A stretch of DNA of 8,653 nt from CAG-582 sp964551965 (GCA_964551965.1 CAZKFB010000045.1:1-8653), one strand, 5' to 3'. Positions 1 through 5,499 are shown, numbered from the stretch's first letter. A program made the numbers and translations. Notes: a model not told the origin generated them from the letters alone.

Positions 1-1768
1 TAAAGGATCTATTACTCTTCGTGGTAAAGTTGCTATTGAAGAACAAAATGGACATTCTTTAATTGTTATTACAGAACTACCTTATATGGTTAATAAAAAG
101 ATGTTCCAACAAAGAATTGCTGAATTAGTAAGAGATAAATTAATTGATGGTATTGCTGATTTACATGAAGAAACCAACCTAGAAAATGGTATAAGAATAG
201 TTATTACACTTAAGAAGGAAGCTAACGCAAATGTTGTTTTAAATAATTTATACAAACAAACTTCACTTCAAACAAATTTTGGTATCAATTTCTTAATGCT
301 TGATCAAATGAAACCTCGTTGTTTAGGTCTAAAAGATATTATTGCTAAGTATGTTGAATATCAAAAAGAAATTATAATTAGAAGAACTAAATTTGATTTA
401 GCTAGAGCTGAAGAAAGAGTTCATATCTTAAACGGATTCAAAATTGCTCTTGAAAATATTGATGAAGTTGTTAAAATCATTCGTGGAAGTCAAAGTGATG
501 ATATAGCTAAACAACAATTATCAGAAAAATTTGGGTTAACAGATATTCAATGTGAAGCAATTCTAGATATGAGACTTCGTAGATTAACTGGTCTAGAAAA
601 AGATAAAATCTTAGCTGAATTAGAAGAACTACTTGCTAAGATAGAAGAATATAAAGCAATTCTTGCAAGTGATGAATTAGTTCTTAAGACAGTTAAAGAA
701 GAATTACTTGATATCAAAGCACGTTACAGTGATGAAAGACGTACTTACATTGATATGACTGCTGTTGATTTTATCGAGGACGAATCATTAATTCCTGAAG
801 AAAACGTTATTATTTCATTGACTGATAAAGGATATATTAAGAGATGTGTATCTAATACATTCAAATCTCAACATCGTGGTGGTGTTGGAGTTAAAGGAAT
901 GACGACAAATGAGGAAGACTATGTTAAACATTTAGTTAACTGCTCTACTCATGACTATGTTCTATTCTTCACTAATAAAGGTAAAGTATATAGAATTAAA
1001 GGTTATGAAATCCCAGAATTTAGCCGTCAAGCTAAGGGACTACCTATCATTAACCTACTTCAAATTGAAAAAGATGAAAAAGTTAGTTCTATTATTCCAG
1101 TAAGTCGTGAATGTGAAGATAAATACTTAGTATTTGCGACTCAAAAAGGTATTGTTAAGAGAACTCTACTTGAAGAATATGAAAATATTCGTCAAAGTGG
1201 TAAGATTGCTATTTCTCTTCGTGAAGATGATGAATTAATGGATGTTAGATTGTCTAATGGAGAAAAATTAGTTATTCTAGGTTCTACAAGTGGTAGAATG
1301 GTAATCTTTGATGAAAAAGAAATAAGACCAATGGGAAGAACAGCATCAGGTGTTAAAGGTATTGAATTAGATGGTGAAAACTGTATCGGTATGGATATCG
1401 GAACTCCAGATGATAACATATTAATAGTAACATCTAATGGTTATGGTAAGAAGACTTTTGTTAAAGAATATAGAATGACGAAGCGTGGTAGCAAGGGAGT
1501 TAAAGCTCTAAATGCTACTGATAAGAATGGTTCTATGGTAGCTCATAAGATAGTTACGGATGATAAAGATCTTATGATTATAACTGAAACTGGTATGTTA
1601 ATCAGATTACCTATCGAATCAATTTCTCAATTAGGTCGTGTTACTCAAGGAGTTAAGTTAATTAACCTAAAAGAAGAACAAAAAGTTTCAACAATCAGTG
1701 TTGTAGATAAAGTTGAAGAATCTGATGAAGAAACCGAAGACTCCCCTACTGATCAAGTTGAAGAATAA
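1..1768 (+). CDS. gyrA: DNA gyrase subunit A, 5'-truncated by the window edge
   Basis: This is the ATP-dependent type II topoisomerase subunit that, with GyrB, introduces negative supercoils. The reading frame is open from base 2 (first residues KGSITLRGK), so the ATG at 86 is internal and not the start. About 588 residues remain; the N-terminal winged-helix part with the catalytic tyrosine lies outside the window. The fragment begins at the tower region (ELPYMVNKK, AELVRDKLIDGIADL), continues through the coiled-coil gate (roughly 350-770), then enters the C-terminal beta-pinwheel with six repeated blades (for example GYIKRC, GKVYRI, GIVKRT, GRMVIF, GYGKKT, GMLIRL). The GyrA box is at 869-889 and reads QHRGGVG rather than the usual Q(R/K)RGG(R/K)G. 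The tail is acidic (EESDEETEDS). ParC is the alternative; box position, acidic tail and origin-type gene order favour GyrA. Stop is TAA. Confidence 0.95.
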   Translation, partial: KGSITLRGKVAIEEQNGHSLIVITELPYMVNKKMFQQRIAELVRDKLIDGIADLHEETNLENGIRIVITLKKEANANVVLNNLYKQTSLQTNFGINFLMLDQMKPRCLGLKDIIAKYVEYQKEIIIRRTKFDLARAEERVHILNGFKIALENIDEVVKIIRGSQSDDIAKQQLSEKFGLTDIQCEAILDMRLRRLTGLEKDKILAELEELLAKIEEYKAILASDELVLKTVKEELLDIKARYSDERRTYIDMTAVDFIEDESLIPEENVIISLTDKGYIKRCVSNTFKSQHRGGVGVKGMTTNEEDYVKHLVNCSTHDYVLFFTNKGKVYRIKGYEIPEFSRQAKGLPIINLLQIEKDEKVSSIIPVSRECEDKYLVFATQKGIVKRTLLEEYENIRQSGKIAISLREDDELMDVRLSNGEKLVILGSTSGRMVIFDEKEIRPMGRTASGVKGIELDGENCIGMDIGTPDDNILIVTSNGYGKKTFVKEYRMTKRGSKGVKALNATDKNGSMVAHKIVTDDKDLMIITETGMLIRLPIESISQLGRVTQGVKLINLKEEQKVSTISVVDKVEESDEETEDSPTDQVEE

Positions 1769-1880
1769 TATATTGATATTAATATAATGTTAATAAGTAT
1801 TTTGTTAAATAGTATTAGCTTCTTAATATCGAAATATTAATAACAAATTATAACAAACATAATATAATGTGATATATGAT

Positions 1881-1911
1881 AACCAATGTTTCACGTGAAA
1901 CATTGGTTTTT
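1881..1911 (+). terminator. Possible gyrA intrinsic terminator built on parS site 1
   Basis: Bases 1881-1908 form a perfect 28-bp palindrome. As RNA it would fold into a 12-bp stem with an ACGU loop, and it runs into five T residues (1907-1911, the first two inside the stem). It is the only hairpin with a T tail between gyrA and the SRP RNA, 112 bp after the gyrA stop. The T-tract is short, so terminator function is inferred; the core is also a parS site. Confidence 0.4.
1887..1902. promoter_or_regulatory. parS: parS site 1 (ParB-binding)
   Basis: The sequence TGTTTCACGTGAAACA is a perfect 16-bp palindrome matching the bacterial chromosomal parS consensus bound by ParB/Spo0J. The symmetry extends to 28 bp (1881-1908). 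Centre is at 1894.5. Confidence 0.92.
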
Positions 1912-1941
1912 GGTTGACCCTATTATATATTTCAAAATGTA

Positions 1942-1957
1942 TGTTTCACGTGAAACA
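1942..1957. promoter_or_regulatory. parS: parS site 2 (ParB-binding)
   Basis: The sequence TGTTTCACGTGAAACA is identical to site 1. The palindrome extends to 28 bp (1936-1963), but the extra arms differ in sequence from those of site 1. Centre is 55 bp from site 1. Confidence 0.92.
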
Positions 1958-2056
1958 TACATTGACGATTTGAATATAAATTAATTATTAAAAGCTATAT
2001 ATACTACTTTAATATAATAAATTATATGTATTTTTACATAGGATAATTAATATCTA

Positions 2057-2072
2057 TGTTTCACGTGAAACA
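2057..2072. promoter_or_regulatory. parS: parS site 3 (ParB-binding)
   Basis: Perfect TGTTTCACGTGAAACA; symmetry extends by one pair to 18 bp. Centre is 115 bp from site 2. A consensus -35-like TTGACA begins at 2073, but I see no well-spaced -10. Confidence 0.92.
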
Positions 2073-2172
2073 TTGACATTTTTATTACATGAAATAATCA
2101 GTAGATAGCTATATCATTTAATAAAATTTTTTTATTTAATTAGACATTACATATTAATTATAGTTTTTTATA

Positions 2173-2188
2173 TGTTTCACGTGAAACA
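2173..2188. promoter_or_regulatory. parS: parS site 4 (ParB-binding)
   Basis: Perfect TGTTTCACGTGAAACA inside the longest palindrome of the cluster (32 bp, 2165-2196), whose outer arms are T5 and A5. Centre is 116 bp from site 3. Confidence 0.92.
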
Positions 2189-2224
2189 TATAAAAATCAC
2201 CAGTATCTTCAATGAATAATTTAA

Positions 2225-2240
2225 TGTTCCACGTGAAACA
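2225..2240. promoter_or_regulatory. parS: parS site 5 (ParB-binding, asymmetric variant)
   Basis: TGTTCCACGTGAAACA has one base breaking the palindrome. This asymmetric form is the one usually quoted as the B. subtilis Spo0J site. Centre is 52 bp from site 4. Confidence 0.92.
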
Positions 2241-2276
2241 TAGTAATAAAATCATATAATGTTAATGAAAAACGTA

Positions 2277-2292
2277 TGTTTCACGTGAAACA
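2277..2292. promoter_or_regulatory. parS: parS site 6 (ParB-binding)
   Basis: Perfect TGTTTCACGTGAAACA; symmetry extends to 20 bp (2275-2294). It is the last of the cluster, 52 bp from site 5, and ends 51 bp before the 11-bp repeat array. Confidence 0.92.
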
Positions 2293-2343
2293 TATCGATA
2301 ATGATTAAATAAATACTTATTATAGAGAGTATATATTAGTTTT

Positions 2344-2398
2344 TGATAAAATATTGATTAATAACTGATTATATTCTGATAAATTACTGATCAATTAC
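2344..2398. repeat. Five tandem 11-bp units, each starting TGAT
   Basis: TGAT occurs at 2344, 2355, 2366, 2377 and 2388, exactly 11 bp apart. The units are TGATAAAATAT, TGATTAATAAC, TGATTATATTC, TGATAAATTAC and TGATCAATTAC; the last two differ at one base. The approximate consensus is TGATWAATWAC. The array ends about 44 bp upstream of the predicted SRP RNA start. One unit per helical turn puts all TGAT motifs on one DNA face. The binding protein, if any, is unknown; an activator array or a curved UP-type element are possible. Confidence 0.7.
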
Positions 2399-2426
2399 GA
2401 ATATCTATGGATTTTTAAACAAAATA

Positions 2427-2435
2427 TGTTATAAT
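2427..2435 (+). promoter_or_regulatory. Extended -10 promoter of the SRP RNA
   Basis: TGTTATAAT combines the TGn extension with a consensus -10 TATAAT (2430-2435). The -35 region (around 2406-2412) matches TTGACA poorly, as is common with extended -10 promoters. A start at G2442, seven bases after the -10, coincides with the first paired base of the SRP RNA. Confidence 0.75.
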
Positions 2436-2440
2436 TGTAT

Positions 2441-2519
2441 TGCGCAATAGTTATGTTATGAACTGGTCAGGATCGGAAGATAGCAGCCAAAATAGCCTCT
2501 AATTATGTGCGCTTTTTTT
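2441..2519 (+). ncRNA. ffs: Signal recognition particle RNA, short (4.5S-like) type
   Basis: This is the RNA scaffold of the signal recognition particle, which binds Ffh and targets nascent membrane proteins. The conserved Ffh-binding helix 8 is clear: GGTCAGG (2465-2471), a GGAA tetraloop (2475-2478) closed by ATC/GAT, and AGCAGCC (2482-2488). The equivalent E. coli stem is UCC/GGA, so both strands have changed together. The ends pair: 2442-2446 with 2508-2512, then 2447-2453 with 2500-2506, leaving G2507 bulged. At about 79 nt it has no room for an Alu domain, unlike the roughly 270-nt B. subtilis scRNA. Its location just upstream of tadA/dnaX matches Firmicutes synteny. Exact ends are inferred from the promoter and T-tract. 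Confidence 0.9.
2500..2519 (+). terminator. SRP RNA terminator (closing helix plus T7)
   Basis: The 3' strand of the closing helix ends GTGCGC at 2512 and is followed at once by seven T residues (2513-2519). The RNA's own terminal helix therefore probably doubles as an intrinsic terminator. tadA's ribosome binding site starts only 3 bp later, so some readthrough is expected. Confidence 0.6.
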
Positions 2520-2532
2520 ATGAGGTGTAATT

Positions 2533-2961
2533 ATGAATAAATATTTTATCGAATGTATGGAAGAAGCACGAATTGCTGAATCAAATGGCGATATACCGAT
2601 CGGATCTGTCTTAGTTTTCAACAATGAAATTGTAGGTAGAGGACATAATAATCGTTTATTGTCTAAAGATGTAACAGCTCATGCAGAAGTATTGGCAATA
2701 CGTGAAGCAGCCAACAAATTAGGCGATTGGAGACTTGATCAATGTGATTTATATGTTACTTTGGAACCTTGTGCTATGTGCAAGGAAATCATAAAGGAAT
2801 CACGAATAAATAAGGTATATTACTTAATTAGTAAAGATGATTATAAACATTCATCTGATAAGACAATGTTCAATATATATGAAGATAAAAGTTTTCAACA
2901 AGAGATTTCAAATTATAAAGATAAATTATCTAATTTTTTTAGAGTTAATTGTAACAGATAG
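2533..2961 (+). CDS. tadA: tRNA-specific adenosine deaminase TadA
   Basis: TadA converts adenosine 34 of tRNA-Arg(ACG) to inosine. The 142-residue protein has the cytidine/deoxycytidylate deaminase zinc core: TAHAE with H50 as zinc ligand and E52 as proton shuttle, and PCAMC with C80 and C83 as zinc ligands. PIGSVLV at 22-28 is the usual N-terminal family motif. After PCxxC the family normally has a small Ala-Gly-Ala stretch and a G-A-D segment; here it reads KEIIKESRINKVYYLISKDD, and the C-terminal helix is short, so this half is divergent. The start is supported by GAGGTG at 2522-2527, five bases before ATG. The gene sits immediately after the SRP RNA, as in B. subtilis. A generic deaminase is the alternative, but context favours TadA. 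Confidence 0.87.
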   Translation: MNKYFIECMEEARIAESNGDIPIGSVLVFNNEIVGRGHNNRLLSKDVTAHAEVLAIREAANKLGDWRLDQCDLYVTLEPCAMCKEIIKESRINKVYYLISKDDYKHSSDKTMFNIYEDKSFQQEISNYKDKLSNFFRVNCNR

Positions 2962-2972
2962 TGCCTTTGTTA

Positions 2973-2981
2973 TGGTATAAT
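2973..2981 (+). promoter_or_regulatory. Possible extended -10 promoter of dnaX
   Basis: TGGTATAAT carries both the TGn extension and a perfect TATAAT (2976-2981). It lies in the gap between tadA and dnaX, with only weak -35 candidates (2951-2956 with a 19-bp spacer). A start about 2988 would leave a leader of roughly 11 nt, beginning at the Shine-Dalgarno sequence itself. AT richness makes chance matches common. Confidence 0.45.
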
Positions 2982-2998
2982 TAAATCAGGTGAATAAT

Positions 2999-4585
2999 AT
3001 GGATTACAAGGTTTTATATCGTAAATATCGTCCAGTTAACTTTGATGAATTAGTTGGACAAAATCATGTTAAAAATATACTTAAAAATTCTATTATTAAC
3101 GATAAGATAGCTCATGCTTATATATTTACGGGCCCTCGTGGTACAGGTAAAACAAGTACAGCTAAAATATTTGCTCGTACACTTAATTGCTTAGATGCTA
3201 AAGATGGCATATGTTGTGGCAAATGTCAGAATTGTATGGATTTTAATACAAGTCCAGATATTATCGAAATGGATGCAGCAAGTAACAACAGTGTAGATGA
3301 TATTAGAAATATAGTAGAAAATGTTGGCATAGCTCCATCAAATAGTAAATATAAAATATATATTATAGATGAGGTTCATATGCTTACTCAGTCAGCGTGG
3401 AATGCGTTCCTTAAGACTTTAGAGGAACCCCCTCACAATGTAATATTTATCTTAGCTACAACGGATATTCAAAAGGTTCCGATTACTGTTTTATCTAGAT
3501 GCCAACGATTTGATTTTCAAAGAATTGATAAGAATTTAATCTTCAATAATCTAAAAAATATTTGTGATAAAGAAGAAATAAAATATGAGGAAGATGCATT
3601 AAATGAAGTTGCTTATCTATCTGATGGCTGTATGCGTGATGCCTTAAGTATACTGGATCAATTATCTAAAGTCTCTGATACAGTTAATATGGATATAATA
3701 AAGAATAATTATGGTACAGTTACAAAAGATGAAATAGATAGTATTTATACTTCTATATTAAAAAATGAAATAGACAGTTTAGTATCTAAGATAAATGAAA
3801 TTAAAGAGACAGGTATTGATGTTAAAATATTGATTGATAAGATTCTTGATAATTTTATTAACAAAGCAATCGATATGAAAAAGAAGAACATTAGTACTAA
3901 TGCTTTTAACCAATTAAAAAAAATAATAGATTCACTAAATTCATTACTTAGCAAACTAAATGCTAACTCGAATGGATACTTAATGTTAGAACTAGAATTA
4001 ATCAATTTTATAAATGATGATTCAAATCAAATAACAAGTCGTGAAATAAATCAAATTATTTCCCGGGAAATAATCTCACTTGACACAAAAATTGACGTAA
4101 ATGAGATGATTGATGAATCAAAAAATACTCAGATATATAAGATTTGTGATGATTTTATAAACATAAGAATTAATAATTCTTTTGTCAATTGTAATAAAAA
4201 TGAAAAGATTAAGTTTTCTAGTTTGTGGAGCAATTATATTAAACACATTACTGATGAAAATATAAAAGAATTTTTGGTATTAACTAAAGGAGTTATGCCT
4301 CAAGTAGTTTCGGAAAATTATGTATTATTTGTAACTAATTCAGAAAGTGTAAAAATGGTTATTAACTCTAAATTGTATGATATAGAAGTTTCTTTTAATA
4401 GTTATAGTTCTACAAATTATAAGATGATATATATTTCCAAAAAAGATTGGGATAATTATATGAGTACTTATGATAAAAATAAGAAATATGAATTATTAGA
4501 TGAAAGTGAATATATTAGTAATGATAGTAATTCATTAAGATTAGCTGAAGAAACTTTCGGCAGTGATTTAATAAATGTTAAATAA
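2999..4585 (+). CDS. dnaX: DNA polymerase III subunits gamma/tau (clamp loader ATPase)
   Basis: DnaX is the AAA+ motor that, with delta and delta-prime, loads the sliding clamp. I chose ATG 2999 (528 residues, MDYKVLYRKYRP) because AGGTGA at 2988-2993 is its Shine-Dalgarno; the upstream in-frame GTG at 2990 lies inside that motif. Visible motifs: Walker A GPRGTGKTS (45-53), four zinc cysteines C64, C73, C76, C79, Walker B IIDE with DEVH (122-127), and the SRC arginine finger (166-168). Domain III runs to about 340-360. It is followed by an 8-residue tandem duplication (343-358) and a divergent tau-type C-terminus (about 390-528; SLWSNYIKHI) expected to contact the polymerase. An A8 run at 3916-3923 could allow slippage. 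Stop TAA overlaps the next gene's Shine-Dalgarno. Confidence 0.96.
   Translation: MDYKVLYRKYRPVNFDELVGQNHVKNILKNSIINDKIAHAYIFTGPRGTGKTSTAKIFARTLNCLDAKDGICCGKCQNCMDFNTSPDIIEMDAASNNSVDDIRNIVENVGIAPSNSKYKIYIIDEVHMLTQSAWNAFLKTLEEPPHNVIFILATTDIQKVPITVLSRCQRFDFQRIDKNLIFNNLKNICDKEEIKYEEDALNEVAYLSDGCMRDALSILDQLSKVSDTVNMDIIKNNYGTVTKDEIDSIYTSILKNEIDSLVSKINEIKETGIDVKILIDKILDNFINKAIDMKKKNISTNAFNQLKKIIDSLNSLLSKLNANSNGYLMLELELINFINDDSNQITSREINQIISREIISLDTKIDVNEMIDESKNTQIYKICDDFINIRINNSFVNCNKNEKIKFSSLWSNYIKHITDENIKEFLVLTKGVMPQVVSENYVLFVTNSESVKMVINSKLYDIEVSFNSYSSTNYKMIYISKKDWDNYMSTYDKNKKYELLDESEYISNDSNSLRLAEETFGSDLINVK
4025..4072 (+). repeat. Tandem 24-bp duplication inside dnaX
   Basis: Bases 4025-4048 and 4049-4072 are in-frame tandem copies encoding NQITSREI and NQIISREI. 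The peptides are 7/8 identical but the DNA only 17/24: seven changes cluster in the middle of the second copy and create the CCCGGG palindrome. The duplication lies in the linker between the clamp-loader domains and the tau C-terminal region. Confidence 0.85.
4058..4071. promoter_or_regulatory. Noc-binding site (NBS) match inside dnaX
   Basis: ATTTCCCGGGAAAT is identical to the published B. subtilis consensus for the nucleoid occlusion protein Noc, a ParB paralogue that binds sites around the chromosome and blocks division over the nucleoid. Symmetry extends to 20 bp (4055-4074). It encodes I-S-R-E using TCC CGG, the only in-frame CGG I find in the window. No T-tract follows, so it is not a terminator. 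Whether this genome encodes Noc cannot be seen here. Confidence 0.75.
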
Positions 4586-4598
4586 GGAGAGATGATTT

Positions 4599-4895
4599 AT
4601 GAATATGAATGCTTTAATGCAACAAGCACAAAAAATGAAGAAAGATATGGAAAAGAAACAACAAGAAATTGAAAGTTCAACTTATGAAGGTACAAGTGAA
4701 TTTGTCGATGTTGTTGTTTATGGAACTAAGAAGATAAAATCAATTAAGATTAAAAAGACATCTTTAGATGAAGAAGATGTTGAAATATTAGAAGACATGA
4801 TAAAAATTGCTATGAATGATGCTTTCTCAAAAGTAGATAAAGACACTGAAGATAAAATGGGAGTATATGCTAAACAATTTGGCGGCTTAATGTAA
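4599..4895 (+). CDS. ybaB: YbaB/EbfC family nucleoid-associated protein
   Basis: This is a small DNA-binding protein of the YbaB/EbfC family, which acts as a homodimer and coats or bends DNA. It is almost always encoded between dnaX and recR, as here. At 98 residues it is slightly shorter than typical (about 100-110). The N-terminal helix MNALMQQAQKMKKDMEKKQ matches the family's opening MxQLMKQAQKMQ pattern. The middle has the beta-strand region (FVDVVVYGTKKIKSIKI), and the C-terminal helix (EDVEILEDMIKIAMNDAF) is the classic family signature. The start is set by AAGGAG at 4584-4589, which begins inside the dnaX stop codon; an ATG at 4593 is out of frame. The specific role in this organism is not visible. 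Confidence 0.94.
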   Translation: MNMNALMQQAQKMKKDMEKKQQEIESSTYEGTSEFVDVVVYGTKKIKSIKIKKTSLDEEDVEILEDMIKIAMNDAFSKVDKDTEDKMGVYAKQFGGLM

Positions 4896-4896
4896 T

Positions 4897-5499
4897 ATGT
4901 TATATCCTGAAGTATTAAGAAATGCAATTAACTCATTTAAGAAACTACCAGGCATTGGAGAGAAGAGTGCAGAAAGATATGCGCTTTCTATGTTAGATTT
5001 ATCGGAAGAAGATATAGATAACTTTGTTACTTCAATTAAAGAATGCAAAAGTAAGATAAAAAAGTGTAAGATATGTGGACATTTAACTGATAAGGAAATA
5101 TGTTCAATATGTGATGATTCTAATAGAAATCCAAATGTTATATGTGTAGTTGAAGATTATAAAAGTGTATTTATGTTTGAAAAAAGTGGATCGTTCAATG
5201 GCCGATATCATGTCTTAGACGGACTTATTTCACCTATAGATGGAATATATCCTGATGATATTAATATTGCTTCATTAGAATCTAGAATAAAAGATAATGA
5301 GAAAGATGCTGAAATAATTTTAGCTCTAAAACCTTCAATTGAAGGAGAGACGACAACTCTATATATAAAGAAAATATTTGAGAAGAAGAAAATTAAAGTT
5401 TCTAGATTATCTTATGGAATTCCTATGGGAGTAGAAATAGATTATTTAGATTCAATTACATTAGATAGAGCATTGTTAGATAGAAAAGAGATTTCATAG
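4897..5499 (+). CDS. recR: Recombination mediator protein RecR
   Basis: RecR works with RecO (and RecF) to load RecA on SSB-coated single-stranded DNA at gaps. The 200-residue length is normal. Domains in order: helix-hairpin-helix LPGIGEKSAERYA (17-29), a C4 zinc finger with C57, C60, C69 and C72, a Toprim domain starting at VICVVE (81-86) and including the GRYHVLDG motif, and the C-terminal Walker-B-like/dimerisation part (PSIEGETTTLY, RLSYGIPMG). The ATG lies one base after the ybaB stop, and no convincing Shine-Dalgarno is present (only GGCGGC at 4881-4886, badly spaced), so translation is probably coupled to ybaB. The dnaX-ybaB-recR cluster is highly conserved. Confidence 0.96.
   Translation: MLYPEVLRNAINSFKKLPGIGEKSAERYALSMLDLSEEDIDNFVTSIKECKSKIKKCKICGHLTDKEICSICDDSNRNPNVICVVEDYKSVFMFEKSGSFNGRYHVLDGLISPIDGIYPDDINIASLESRIKDNEKDAEIILALKPSIEGETTTLYIKKIFEKKKIKVSRLSYGIPMGVEIDYLDSITLDRALLDRKEIS

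Larger units (their letters stand above)
1769..2440. other. Gene-free AT-rich segregation/regulatory region
   Basis: This 672-bp stretch between gyrA and the SRP RNA has no credible ORF on either strand. It holds six parS palindromes (1887-2292), a small AT hairpin just after gyrA (arms 1823-1829 and 1834-1840, loop CGAA), an AT-only inverted repeat (2120-2126 with 2130-2136) containing a T7 tract, and a tandem 11-bp array (2344-2398). A 13-bp sequence, ATATAATGTTAAT, occurs at 1782-1794 and again at 2254-2266. I found no DnaA box (TTATCCACA or its complement), so I do not call it oriC, although gyrA normally lies close to the origin. Confidence 0.85.

Noticed and set aside
1192..1419. Minus-strand open frame opposite gyrA
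   Set aside because: It is a shadow of the clear GyrA C-terminal domain, with no ribosome site or recognisable motif.
1823..1840. Terminator at the AT hairpin after gyrA
   Set aside because: Its 7-bp stem is entirely A/T and no T run follows, so it would be too weak.
1914..2078. TTGAC motifs after parS sites 1, 2 and 3 as -35 elements
   Set aside because: TTGACC (1914), TTGACG (1962) and TTGACA (2073) lack a matching -10 at 16-18 bp; likely chance or part of flanks.
1887..2292. Repeated 16-mers resembling a CRISPR array
   Set aside because: The repeats are short perfect palindromes identical to parS, gaps are 39, 99, 100, 36 and 36 bp, and no cas gene is present.
1769..2440. Chromosomal origin (oriC)
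   Set aside because: AT-rich and near gyrA, but I found no DnaA boxes, and dnaA/dnaN are not in the window.
2990..2998. GTG 2990 as the dnaX start
   Set aside because: The GTG is part of the AGGTGA Shine-Dalgarno for ATG 2999, whose protein start MDYKVLYRKYRP fits the family.
3745..4005. Minus-strand open frame opposite dnaX
   Set aside because: Low-complexity hydrophobic translation caused by AT-rich coding DNA on the other strand; no supporting signals.
4055..4074. Intragenic terminator in dnaX
   Set aside because: The 20-bp palindrome could form a hairpin but no T-tract follows, and it matches the Noc site exactly.
4718..4927. Minus-strand open frame opposite ybaB/recR
   Set aside because: It runs across two well-supported conserved genes and has no family features.
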